This document shows positions 41,779 to 52,873 of a stretch of 64,000 nt of DNA, in pieces. How positions within the stretch are numbered: the first letter of the stretch is position 1; every line of letters starts with the position of its first letter. The stretch lies in contig CM046853.1 of the NCBI GenBank assembly GCA_025617745.1, positions 14,193,323 through 14,257,322 on the forward strand, in the 5' to 3' direction. The notes beneath the pieces are model-generated. The model was given only the letters and a program-made list of their open reading frames with translations, ran no database searches and had not been told where the DNA came from. Both the position numbers and the translations under genes were made by a program. This DNA is from Heliocidaris erythrogramma (taxonomy: Eukaryota; Echinodermata; Echinoidea; Camarodonta; Echinometridae).

Positions 41779-44700
41779 TTAAAGAAAATACTTAATCATG
41801 CACCCTCTATATAATCGTTGAAGATTATGTTTATGTTTTTACACAACCACTGTATGTAAAAAAATTAATCTATTCCCTCTTCTACAACTAAGAAAATGGA
41901 AATATAATTTATTATGAAATTTTCAGTACAGAGCAAATTGGTCATGACCTTCGAAAGATACGTCATAGAGTTTCAAATTTGTGTTTTACAAATGTAAAAA
42001 TTCATAACTTTCTGATTTATTAATAGATTTCGCTCAAACTTTCAGTGACCTGTTTCTCTCATTTTCTACTTTTATTAGAATCAACTAAATATCAAGGTGG
42101 ATTTTTTTTAAGTTTTGTATTTTGTTGTGCTTTTATATATGGCTTCATGCATTATGACCGACAGGTGGCAGCCCATGAAACCGACAATTGTGGACAATCG
42201 GTCTCTTTGAACTGTCTGTTGGTCTACTGACGTGATGTCCCCTTTTAGTCTCCAAGCCTTGTTACATAAATACAACACGTATAATACGCATAATGTTGTA
42301 ATATTACTTATTTATTTCTGCCCTCTTTGTTAGCATACTAAAAGGGTGAAGTTTTAAAAAGTCGTCAGGCCACCCCTATCACCTAACCGAAAAGAGTAAA
42401 GACTTCTGCCCCATCTGAAACGAAAAGTGTGAAAAACTGAAAACTTTACAATTTGACAAATACAGTGTATATACACGGCATAAAGTTTGGCCATAAATTT
42501 CCCGAAATAATCTATTAAATTCATTTCTTTAGAAACGGTAAACAGAGTGAATACTGCACCACTTCAAAACACTATACATCTAACACTTCCCTTTTTGTTT
42601 GATAATATTTGACATATTTCAGCGGCACGGTAAGTCATATCAGTAAGGCGCTCAGCGTAGGCCTATAACAATTTATTCATATTCTTTCCTTTTGTTATCG
42701 AGTAACTCCGGAGTTGTCTCTCTGTGAATTCTCTTGAGTTCAGAAATCGCATTGAGGGCTCATTGACAGTAATCGGATCTTGTTTTTAATGAGGAAAGAT
42801 GGGGACGGAAAGCTACATCTAACGCGGAAGAAAAAAAAAGAAAAATATGCGACCCTGAATACAACATCTCTGTATATCAGAGAGAGAGAGAGAGAGAGAA
42901 GAAGAAGAAGAAGAAGAAGACATCTACCATATCCTTTTTCTTTTGCAATAATCATTGCGTATAATGAGATTTGTATTCATGCTTAGGCTATTAAAGTTGA
43001 AACGTCTGTGGAACTCTTTTTGCTCGTCCTTTGTCTTATCAGAAAAAAATAGAAGAGGAAGTAAAGAAGACTCACCCTGATGCATACTTTAAAAAAAATT
43101 AGGAGCTTGTCATTTTCTTTATTTCTATGTGAAATAGTAACATATAGTAGTTATAATATCCTGAAAAGGATATCTCTTAAAATGCATAATACATGATTGC
43201 AGTTGCTTACTCACAATCTGTGTGCAGTGCTTTTCATATGTGATTTTCAGCAAGATTGGGTCAATTTATTATCATTTTGATAAGTGACAATACCTCACAA
43301 TACACAATTATTGTTATATGTACTATATAATCAACCTTTCCCATAAACTTCTAGCCAGTTTCCGTCACAATGGAAGTCTCGGATCAATATGGAAGATATA
43401 GAATTCGAGAAAATATTTAAAATTTAAAAACCCTTTCGTAGATCTAGACGTCAACATGACTTTTGTTTTTTCCATGAAAATCCAATGTTTTTTTTTGTTT
43501 TAATGCAGTCCATGTAATATATATCTAAGACAAACTGTGCATATTCTAGAGGTGTCGTAGTTGAGTGGTTTAAACATTTGACTGGAGATGCGAAGGTTGT
43601 GGGTTCGATCCCGACAAGGCACTTAATGTCCTTGAGCGAGGTATTTTATCTGCATTGCTCTCCAGCCAGGTGTAAAAGGGAAAGTCCATCCTAGGACTAA
43701 GTTGATTTTTGAATAAAAGAAGAATAATGATGGAGCAGGTTAGTGAAAGTTTGAGCAAAATGCGATAAGAAATAAGAAATTTATAAATTGGCAACTCCGT
43801 GACGTATTTTGCGAGCTCCTCTCCCATTTGCTCAGTACAGAAAATTTCATACATTTTTATTTTCTTAGTTTTTGATGAATGAATAGACTTGTTTCATACA
43901 TTTTTTGTGTAAAACATATAAGCAATGAGTATAATTATCTAAGGTGACTGAATATTGCTTTAGAGAAATGGAAATAAATGACAGGGCATGCAATGCCGGG
44001 GAGAGGAGCTCGTCACGGAGTTGCCAATTTGTGTTTAATTGATTACACCTTAAAAAAAAATCAAAATTTTCTTATTTCTTATCGTATTTTGCTCAAACCT
44101 TCAATGATATGTTTCTTTGAATTTTCTGCTTCTGGTACCCGGTTGGATGCGAAAGTCATTGTGCTTTGTTTAGTATTGTGAGCGTCTGTAAAAAGGCGAC
44201 GGGCAGAAATGCTTCCCAGGGAGTGGAGAAGGTACATACATTGTGTGCAGGTATACTTGTAGTCTCTTTCAAAGTCTTCAAAAAGGGGTTTCTGACGCAT
44301 TAGGGTTACGGTAAAAAAAAAACACGCGTGCGGGTAAGCCTGAATCCGATGACTAGGGTAAAATATTTGTAAAGCGCTTAGAGACATCGTAGGCGCTATA
44401 TAAAATCCAGAATGTTATCATCCTTATTGGTAATTCCTTAATTTTCATAAACTTGACCTTATTCAATTAATTTGCTTTATTTCAGGTGAGTTTCTTCTGG
44501 GTGTATGTGAACAGTCTATTGAACCCTCTCTGTTATGCTGCAGCCAACCGCACATTTCGACGTGTCATTAGAGACTTCTTCAGAAGATGAATCTGCGTAT
44601 ATTACCAAAAGCTCATCACGCTAAATCGACAAAGATTGCAGGGTATTAAGAATGATATATAGTTGGGCAAACTGTAACTTTGTTCATGTAAATAATAGGC

Positions 44701-44811
44701 TAAGGAATGTAAATAATAGGATGTAACATACAACACGTTTTCCCCATACTTTGAAAAGATATATAAAACTATATCCATGGAAATAGAATGAGCAACCCGG
44801 TCTTTCGAGAG
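41779..44811 (+). repeat. Large direct duplication, copy 2 (extra TM7 exon)
   Basis: It is the second copy of 37263-40745 with two internal deletions (about 270 and 180 bp). The identity includes intron sequence, the GA/GAA microsatellite (42880-42920), the split SINE and the TM7 exon. At its right border GAGAG is followed by GTAAGC, unlike copy 1. Confidence 0.95.
44486..44590 (+). CDS. Duplicate TM7/C-terminal exon of the GPCR
   Basis: After the same TTTATTTCAG acceptor as at 40420, this 105-base exon encodes the same 34 residues (VSFFWVYVNSLLNPLCYAAA, then NRTFRRVIRDFFRR) and stop. It could be spliced to exon 1 at 35551 as an exact alternative, making the same protein with a different 3' end, or it may be an unused copy. 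It has no own exons for TM1-TM6. Confidence 0.7.
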   Translation: MSFFWVYVNSLLNPLCYAAANRTFRRVIRDFFRR

Positions 44812-44922
44812 GTAAGCATTTTCATTTTTTATCGTCTCCTTTCTCGTTTGCCTTTTTCTTACTGTCTGTCTCTCTGTCTCTATCTATTACCCCATTTCCT
44901 TTTTTCTCTCACTCTTTCTCCA

Positions 44923-44962
<40 letters not shown>

Positions 44963-46453
44963 CTCTCTTTCTCCCTCTCTCTCTCTCTCTCTCTCTCTCC
45001 CCCCTCTCTCTCTCTCTCTCTCTATTTATATGTATATATCTACATATCTTTAGCTCACTCTAAATCTGACTAATTATTCTTTATTCATTTTTCAAAATAT
45101 CCCAACCGCTTTTCCACATTTACTTTCTCCTGCGGACGACTATATGGTTGGGCGACTCTTTTCGTCACTGTAAGTTTTTTTTAAATCATTTTATGCATTT
45201 AGTGAATTTAAATGATTCTGTTTTTAGATAATCAGTGGTCCAATCATATACCACTGCTGGCTAAACAAGTAACAATATTGTCATAATGCAATATTAAACC
45301 TAGTGGGAAAAAAATAATTTTCTCGATTGGTACAAAATTTAAAACCTTGCCGTTTAGAACATTTTTTGAGAATGGTAACTTAGCGATTAACAATGATTAT
45401 AGAAGCAATACGTGAAAGGGTGAATTGGTCGGGGGTTTTATCGCTAAATTACCCTTCCATGAAATGTAATTGCTTTATATAGCTTAAACATGTTTAGCTC
45501 TTGTAGCTTGCTTCGGCGCTTTTATAATTTCATTACTGTAGATACTGGTCAAATTATAAACTATAATTTTATTTTGAAAAATACGACTTTGAAAATGGCA
45601 GACATTATAGATACCTCTATCTTATTTATAATGTTTGTTAACATTCATTTAAAGATTGTCAAAGTAAAATAATATATAAAGTTGATAGATTGTTACTATG
45701 ATAGAATGAGTCTGTCACAGATTGCTAATACACGTAATTGCATTGAATTCAGCTTGACAGCTAACATTACATCAGCAGCAATTAGAAAGTGGAAGAGAAA
45801 ATTATTGTGAATTCAAGAAGCAATTCTTTTGGGAAAAATCTTTCCTAAATGAGGTAAATCAAGTTGGATTGTGTAGAAACAGTCCAAAACATGTAGGTTT
45901 TATACTGTACTGCTCTCTGCTATTTTGTGCTATTCATTCACATGTTAGCTTAAACTTTTATCAGAAACAAACGAAGCGTTATAAAGATATGGCATAATGA
46001 GCAATGTAGTCATGGTAGTGCTCGAAGTGTTTTGCATGATGATTTAGAAAATGAAAATGAAAAAAGTGAAAAAATTGAAAGACAAAAATGGAGAAAAAAA
46101 TATGTAGACCTTTATCCTTTATGCTCTAAAACTTGCGTGTCTGTACAGATTGATGTTGATATTGCAAGATAGTAATATTGCATTCACAGCTGTAATGTCT
46201 TGCTTAATTAACGAGATTTCTTGCGTGAAGCATTTATCGCCGCGTTTGAGATATGGAATAGGTTCACATTCGTGTAGTGTTTGTCGTTTCATATTAAACT
46301 ACCGTTGTATCGTTCTGCTTGCAAGCATTGCTCTTTTAATAATTGGAAGGGGACATGATTTGTTTTGGTATTCGTTCTAAAGAAATGTGTAGACTTTGGT
46401 TGAAACTTTCTAGAAATATGATATCTCATTATAAATTCACATTACTATCTGTC
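44812..46453. other. CT-rich tract and AT-rich flank
   Basis: A long (CT)n tract spans about 44910-45025; frames through it are low complexity. The remainder is AT-rich, and no gene is seen. Confidence 0.5.
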
Positions 46454-47752
46454 TCATGATGGTAAACTTATCGAGAGGATTGCTTGCTCAAGACTGGTGG
46501 AACATATGGAGATTAATAATCTTGCTGATCCACACCAGTCTGCTTATAGACCCAAACATGGTACTGAATCTGCATTGATTAAGGTTAAAAACGATATTAT
46601 GTCTTCATTGAACTCAAACAAAGTAGTTCTTGTGGTACTTGTAGATTTATCAGCAGCCTTCGATACGATTGACCACAAAATTTTTATTTGTCGTTTGTCA
46701 AAGAGAATTGGTGTTAGGGGAACTGCGTTGAATTGGTTTCAGTCTTATCTTGATGGCTGGACAGCACAAGTCGACATAGATGGGCAACTTTCAGATCCAA
46801 CCATTTCTAGGTTTGGTTTACCCCAGGGCTCAGTTGTAGGTCCCACTGGTTTCACAGTTTATATTCTCCCAGTTGGCGACATCGCCCGGTACCATAATGT
46901 TTCGTATCATGTTTATGCTGATGACATTCAGTTGTATGTAGCATTTGATCCTAAAATTCCTGGGGAACTGGATAAGGCCATGTTTTCACTACAATCTTGT
47001 ATATCAGATATAAGGAACTGGCTGACAGCAAATAAGTTAAAACTCAATGATAGTAAAACTGAATTTTTCATTGCTGCATCACCATACAATTACAAAAATT
47101 TGTCAGATTTAACACTGTCAGTTGGTGAAGTTTCTATACATCCATCGGATTCAATAAGGAATCTGGGTGCCTTTTTTTATGTTAACATGACTATGTCAGC
47201 ACACATTAACAATGTTTGCCGCAGTGTGATTTTTCATTTGAGGAACATATCTAGGATTCGTAAATTTATTGATCAAACTACTTGTCATCATGCTGTAAGG
47301 TCACTTATTCTTTCCAGACTAGACTATTGTAATGGGCTTCTTTCCTCCATACCAAAGTCTCATGTAAACCGTCTACAGCGTCTGCAGAATTGGGCTGCAC
47401 GTCTTGTTTTTGAGGTTGGCAGAAGTCATTCTTCCCAACCTTTACTTCGTTCCCTTCACTGGCTGCCCATTCAAAAACGTATCATCTTCAAATTAGTTCT
47501 TTATGTTTATAAATCTATCAATAACCAGGCTCCAGGGTACATATCTGAATGCTTAACTGTACACCTAGTAGAAATCTCAGATCCTCAAATCACAACCTTC
47601 AGCTCAGCTACCCAATGACCCGAAATTTGTCAGGTGATAGGACTTTCACAGTTACTGCATCTAGGCTATGGAATAATCTCCCCTTGACCATTAGACAGTC
47701 AGCGTCCATAAAGACCTTTAAAAAAGCTGTGAAATCATATTTATTTTAAATC
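46454..47752 (+). pseudogene. Reverse transcriptase (ORF2 part) with one frameshift
   Basis: The frame 46497-47618 encodes a reverse transcriptase: QSAYRPKHGTESAL, VLVDLSAAFDTIDHKI with the catalytic Asp motif, GLPQGSVVGPTGF, then HVYADDIQLYV with the YADD catalytic pair, and NWLTANKLKLNDSKTEF. Near 47560-47600 it shifts frame: the true end continues at 47549-47749 as SSNHNLQLSYPMTRNLSGDR, RLWNNLPLTIRQS and FKKAVKSYLF, which is the usual L2-like C-terminus. The N-terminal endonuclease is absent. Apart from that shift the frame is open, so the copy is not very old, but it is not autonomous. Confidence 0.85.
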
Positions 47753-47955
47753 CGCTATCAAACTTTGTAACGGGTACATTCATTACATTTTGTCTCCATA
47801 AAACCACCTGGTAGTTCCCACATGGACGATTGAAGAGTTTTCTGTGTTTATAAACAAATTATAATGTGTTCTATAATTTAAATATTTTGTAAACGCTCCG
47901 AGCCTTATGGGAAGGGCGTACTAAATGCTTATTGTATTGTATTGTATTGTATGAT
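46454..47955 (+). mobile_element. 5'-truncated L2/CR1-like non-LTR retrotransposon
   Basis: It starts inside the reverse transcriptase (HDGKLIERIACSRLVEHMEI), continues to the end of ORF2, and closes with a 3' UTR containing GTAAACGCTCCGAGCCTTAT, TACTAAATGC and a (ATTGT)n terminal microsatellite at 47934-47954. A 3' microsatellite tail and 5' truncation are normal for L2/CR1-type elements. Confidence 0.85.
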
Positions 47956-48540
47956 AATCCTGTTGTTTTCACATGACATGGTTTTAATGGCTCACCTACA
48001 TGGACATTTAAGATAAATAAAGCGTAGCTGATTGTAGTCTTTGTGTTTGAAGTTTGTTGTTTTGTTGTTTCACGTTTGGTACGATACAAAAATCTTCTTA
48101 TTTACAGGTATTAATCAAACAACATTAAATTTAATTAATTAATATTGTGGAGGAATCTGGTAAAGCAAAGCTTCATGAATATGGTTCTTATTTGGTTCCG
48201 ATAAACATGATAAAAGGGACCGATAGAAACGTCTGCTTATGTACATTTGCTCTGGATTTCATTTCGCCAAAGAGAGAATGTTAGCGATTGGGTTGCCATT
48301 TGATTTCAGGTATAGGGTTAGGTTATTTGGTATCGAGTTTACATTGGGAATTCGGTTTAGAAATGCTTTAGAAACCGCCGGGGCTATTGTCCCCGGAGCA
48401 TGCCATGTCGTACAATCCAATAGGGAATGAGTGGAAAAGAGGTGTGTGAGGGGGTGTGTGTGTGTGTGTGTTAGAAAGAGAGAGGGGAGAGAGAAATAAA
48501 CAAAAGTGTGGATAGGGAGATATATCGTGTAAATCGTGTA

Positions 48541-48571
<31 letters not shown>

Positions 48572-49072
48572 TATAGGGGAGGAACAATGCAAATTTTAGG
48601 CCATATAAGTATATCACTACCACTGTGACCATAGTTTCTAAAACCATCTGCCTACGACTAATATAAACACCACCTCACTATCGCAGGGTGAAGGTTGATC
48701 CCTATCAATGGTGTCATTTGATCGGGTCGTTCTACTGCAATTCTCTTATCAAAAGTGTTTTGTGGCGTCATTAAACATGTTGTAGTACATGTACAATCAA
48801 TCTACTCATCTTCACCAAAATTAATCTCACACTTGTTTTGTGTTTGTTTTGTATATTAATACTTCTTCTTGCATACAAATTAAAAAACGTTTTGTCCACT
48901 AAGTCATTGTAGGCCGAATTATTATTAGTTACAAGGAGTTCTTATTACTTAGTAAATCAATTAAAAACCCACAGCGTCCTCATTACGTCTCTCTCTCTCT
49001 CTCTCTCTTTGAATTTGTATTGTGGGATAAATTATACAACCGAATATTTGGGAAATATTGCATGACACAAAT
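47956..49072. other. Intergenic DNA with GT, GA and CT microsatellites
   Basis: Simple tracts occur at about 48450-48470 (GT)n, 48541-48565 (GA)n and 48989-49008 (CT)n. No gene or element is recognised. Confidence 0.5.
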
Positions 49073-49443
49073 AAAATTAGAGGTGACGCTATTGGAAGTC
49101 ATTGGACGAAGCCGCATCTCCACACCATGCTCCTATTAATGCACATTAAAATAATGCGCATTATAAGCTGTCAAAAGTGCATGATAGGCACTATGAACCC
49201 GATGACAAAGAGAGCGGACAAAATATACAGCTCCTCATTGTACCCTCCACAATTGCTCTGGTAGACAAAAGAACATCCCTTCATTACTATTATGTAAAAT
49301 AAGCAGAACAGGTGAATATTGTTCATAGTGACACCCGTTCTACATATTTTTACATAATAGCAATGAAGGGATGTTCTTTTGTCTACCAGGGCAATTGTGG
49401 AAGGTACAATGAGGAGCTGTATATTTTGTCCGCTTCATTGTTC
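49073..49443. repeat. Segment A, duplicated at 50366-50725
   Basis: The stretch starting AAAATTAGAGGTGACGCTAT and running through the MITE to GTCCGCTTC recurs at 50366 nearly unchanged. In the second place it joins directly to CGTGACGAGCAAAAGACCGC, which in the first place lies about 475 bases further on (49918). This points to a tandem duplication followed by an internal deletion. Confidence 0.85.
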
Positions 49444-49449
49444 ATAGTG
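49189..49449. mobile_element. CACTA-ended MITE, copy 1
   Basis: It is a 261-bp element with ends CACTATGAAC and GTTCATAGTG. AGG directly precedes it (49186-49188) and follows it (49450-49452). The arms pair over most of their length (GACAAAATATACAGCTCCTC with GAGGAGCTGTATATTTTGTC). CACTA termini with a 3-bp target duplication fit the CACTA/EnSpm superfamily. Confidence 0.8.
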
Positions 49450-49970
49450 AGGAGCACCATTTTTACGAGGATCCATTCAGAAACCCCACATCGTGGGGAT
49501 CGGTGAAACAGAAGTTGCCATGGTAAACGCAAATGCGAGCTACTGGTCTTTGGGGAAGTGTAGGAAATCAAAAGACCTTTGACCGATATCACAGTGGGAT
49601 AATTGCCTTGCTAGGTCCGCATTATCGGAAAACGCGGGTATACTATGCGAGCTTTATGGCAGCCCTAAAAAATGCGCATGATATTTTTTTAAATTTTAAT
49701 GCACATTATTTTGATGCAGATACATTTATAAAGTCCTATTATGCTCTTTACCCTGCTCCTATTATGCGCTCTTGTGGGTTTATCAAAGCAGATGCATACC
49801 CTCATGGATCTTCGTAAAGACGCCATATACTAATATCGGGACTAATATTCGCCAATTATCAAAATCATTGTTTGCAACGTTCATTTTGCAATCACATGCT
49901 TAACTATATCACGCTTTCGTGACGAGCAAAAGACCGCACCTATGGCAAGCCCTTTTAACATTTAATCCTA

Positions 49971-50354
49971 TTTCATGATATCAAGAATTCAATTCTTGAT
50001 ATCAAGAATTCGATTTCTTGATATCAACAATTCAATTCTTGATATCAACAATTCGATTTCTTGATATCAACAATTCAATTCTTGATATCAAGAATTTGAA
50101 TTCTTGATATCAAGAAATGAAATCTTGATATCAAGAATTGCCATTGGTTAAGAACACAAAATGATTTCTTGATATCAAGAATTCATTTCTTCATATCAAG
50201 AATTCATTTCTTGATATCAAGAATTCATTTCTTCATATCAAGAAATGATTTCTTCATATCAAGAATTCATTTCTTGATATCAATTAATCGAATTCCTGAT
50301 ATCAAGAAATGAATTCTTGATATCAAGAATTCATTTCTTGATATCAGGAATTCA
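49971..50354. repeat. Palindromic satellite array, block 1
   Basis: Units of about 21-22 bp each contain a palindrome centred on GATATC, commonly TTCTTGATATCAAGAA, separated by AATTC-type spacers (CAATTC, GATTTC, CATTTC). Around 17 GATATC-like centres can be counted by eye, with a few point changes (CATATC). Array block 2 at 50754-51127 uses the same unit. Confidence 0.9.
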
Positions 50355-50482
50355 TCTTCATTTCGAAAATTAGAGGTGACGCTATTGGAAGTCATTGGAC
50401 GAAGCCGCATCTCCACACCATGCTCCTATTAATGCACATTAAAATAATGCGCATTATAAGCTGTCAAAAGTGCATGATAGGC

Positions 50483-50725
50483 ACTATGAACCCGATGACA
50501 AAGAGAGCGGACAAAATATACAGCTCCTCATTGTACCCTCCACAATTGCTCTGGTAGACAAAAGAACATCCCTTCATTACTATTATGTAAAATAAGCAGA
50601 ACAGGTGAATATGCATGTGACACCCGTTCTACATATTTTTACATAATAGCAATGAAGGGATGTTCTTTTGTCTACCAGGGCAATTGTGGAAGGTACAATG
50701 AGGAGCTGTATATTTTGTCCGCTTC
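50483..50725. mobile_element. CACTA-ended MITE, copy 2 (right end lost)
   Basis: It is part of the duplicated segment. The left end and both arms are kept, but the right terminus is cut at GTCCGCTTC and replaced by CGTGACGAGC. It therefore lacks the final GTTCATAGTG and any target duplication on that side. Confidence 0.75.
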
Positions 50726-50753
50726 GTGACGAGCAAAAGACCGCACCTATGGC

Positions 50754-51127
50754 TTGATATCAAGAAATCGAATTCTTGATATCAAGAATTGAATTGTTGA
50801 TATCAAGAATTCATTTTTTGATATCAAGAATTCATTTTTTGATATCAAGAATTGAATTTGTGATATCAAGAATTCATTTCTTGATATCAAGAAATCGAAT
50901 TCTTGATATCAAGAATTGAATTGTTGATATCAAGAATTCATTTTTTGATATCAAGAATTGAATTTGTGATATCAACAAGTCATTTCTTGATATCAAGAAT
51001 TCGATTTCTTGATATCAAAAATTCGATTTCTTGATATCAAGAAATAGATTCTTGATATTAGGAAATGAATTCTTGATATCATGAAATGAATTCTTGATAT
51101 AAAAAATTTGATTTCTTGATATCATAA
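50754..51127. repeat. Palindromic satellite array, block 2
   Basis: It has the same GATATC-centred unit as block 1, with spacer variants AATTGAATTG, AATTCATTTT and AATTTG, and an internal higher-order repeat of about 110-130 bp (the GAATTGAATTGTTGATATC run occurs twice). It degrades towards 51127, where units become GATATTAGG and GATATAAAA. Confidence 0.9.
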
Positions 51128-51540
51128 ATAGTAATTGATTTCGCGCTCGAAAGTTGTGCAAGAATTCACAGTTCATTTCGAGCGCAAAAGTTGTGCAAGA
51201 ATTCACTGTACGTGATTAACTCAAAAGTTGTGCAGGAATTAATCCTAATTTCGAGCACAAAATGTGCCGAAATTCACTCTTCATTTCGAGCGCAAAAGTT
51301 GTGCAGAAATTAATTCTTATTTCGAGCTTGAAATTTGTGCAAGAATTCAGTTCATTTTCAGCATAAAAGTTGTGCAGGAATTCTCAGTCCATTTCGAACG
51401 CAAAAGTTGAGCTGAAAATGAACTGTGAATTCTTGCACAACATTCGAGCTCGATAAACTATGAATTCCTGAACAGCTTTTGAGCACGAAATCAAAATGAA
51501 TTTCTGAACATCTTTTGCGTTCGAAATGAAGATGAATTCC
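51128..51540. repeat. Second tandem repeat, unit about 55-60 bp, with an inverted tail
   Basis: Units follow the pattern TTCATTTCGAGCGCAAAAGT, TGTGCAAGAATTCAC. About six direct units run to about 51405, then inverted units (GAATTCTTGCACAAC, TCTTTTGCGTTCGAAATGAA) run to 51540. It directly abuts the GATATC array but has no sequence in common with it. Confidence 0.75.
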
Positions 51541-51765
51541 TTTTTCCTTCTTTTCTTTCCTTCCCTCTTCTTTTTTTTCTTTCTGTTTTTGTTTTCCTTT
51601 CCTTTCCATTTTCTTTTTTCTTCTCCTTTCCCTTTTCCCCTTTTCCTTTTCTCTTTCCTCTTCCCTCTCCCCTTTTCCTCTTCTTTTCTTTTGCCGACAG
51701 AGGTGGCGCATTTTTGTGGGGGGGGGGGGGGAGTGACACACCCCCCTCTAGCGATGCCCCTGAGT
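51541..51765. repeat. Dispersed poly-C / purine-rich repeat (copy 2, inverted)
   Basis: It is the complement of the repeat at 27575-27800: a CT-rich tract, then TTTTGCCGACAGAGGTGGCGC, a G run and CTAGCGATGCCCCTG. Frames through it are composition artefacts. Confidence 0.65.
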
Positions 51766-52264
51766 CGAGGGATGAAAATCGATAATATTAATGGGGAATC
51801 AAAGACAAAAGAATAGCACAAAATCTACTTTTAGCAGAAATATAAGATTACTAAAGCAGAAGGTTTGATTATGATAAAATAGTCAGTAGTTGAAGAAGTA
51901 TCTAAAATTTTAATCTTGATGAACAATTGGCTATTTAAAGATGATATTTTTCTGATTCCTTATTAGCAGAATTTAGATGTTGTTGAATACTATTTTTTAC
52001 ATTTTGTTACTTGGAATTTGCCATAACTTGAATATTGTGTACTAGTTTGATACACAAAATGATTGGATTCTGAGATGTGTAACAAAAATTCCACTTTCTT
52101 CCGACCCCGGCTACCACACTATGGGGTATATAAGATAAACTAAACACCATTTTGGCACACTATTGTAGAGCAATAGAGATTCGAAATTTACAAAATTAGT
52201 ACTGCATTATGCTATTCCACTTGCCAGCTTGTCACACTAATGTATGCATGCAATGTATGTAATG

Positions 52265-52455
52265 TATGCAAATTTTATGCATACCTTTCAAACAAAGGTT
52301 GTTCTTGACAACCTGAAAGCTTGCCGGGCATAGCAACAAATAATGTTGCAAACTGGATTCCAAGCATTGAGGCTCATTTATTAAAAAAAACATGTTTCGT
52401 GGAATAGCTCGTCACTCGGTGCTCATATAATTATGTGCATAAATTTGTATACAAT
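52265..52455. mobile_element. Diverged copy of the AAAGGTTGTTCTTGACAACC element
   Basis: Internal sequence ACAAAGGTTGTTCTTGACAA, CCTGAAAGCTTG and CATAGCAACAA is shared with the better preserved copy at 62074-62300. Its terminal inverted repeats are poorly kept here. Confidence 0.6.
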
Positions 52456-52492
52456 ACAGAAGCGGTCTATTGTAGATAAAAATGTATTGCTC

Positions 52493-52582
52493 AAGGACAT
52501 AAGTGCCGTGACGGGTATCGAACCCACCACATTCGTATCTCCAGTCAAGACTAGAGTTTAAACCACTCGACTACGACACCTC
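52493..52582 (-). mobile_element. tRNA-derived SINE head, inverted
   Basis: Read on the minus strand it gives AGAGGTGTCGTAGTCGAGTG, GTTTAAAC and GTGGGTTCGATACCCGTCAC, the same A and B box arrangement as the SINE at 39483. The tail is missing or not recognisable. Confidence 0.7.
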
Positions 52583-52841
52583 TATCTGCCTTTTGATCAT
52601 TCTCATGCAGTACTATTCTTCCATTTTCTTTCTTTCTGTCGTCATCCCAAGTATATTCCTCGTTGTCGCTTTTCTCCATTCAGTTCTTATCCCTTCCTTC
52701 TCCATTGCTTTCTGGTTATTCCTACGCTATTTCTATTCATCTTTTGTCTCCATTATCCTTCTTTGTCTCAATTTAAAATGAATTTCTATCTTTTGCATAT
52801 TCCTTTTTCTTTCTTACACTCTCTATGTTTTTCCCAGATCG

Positions 52842-52873
<32 letters not shown>

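Noticed and set aside
49971..51127. CRISPR-like array
   Set aside because: Spacers are not unique, units are palindromic and too short, and the genome is eukaryotic.
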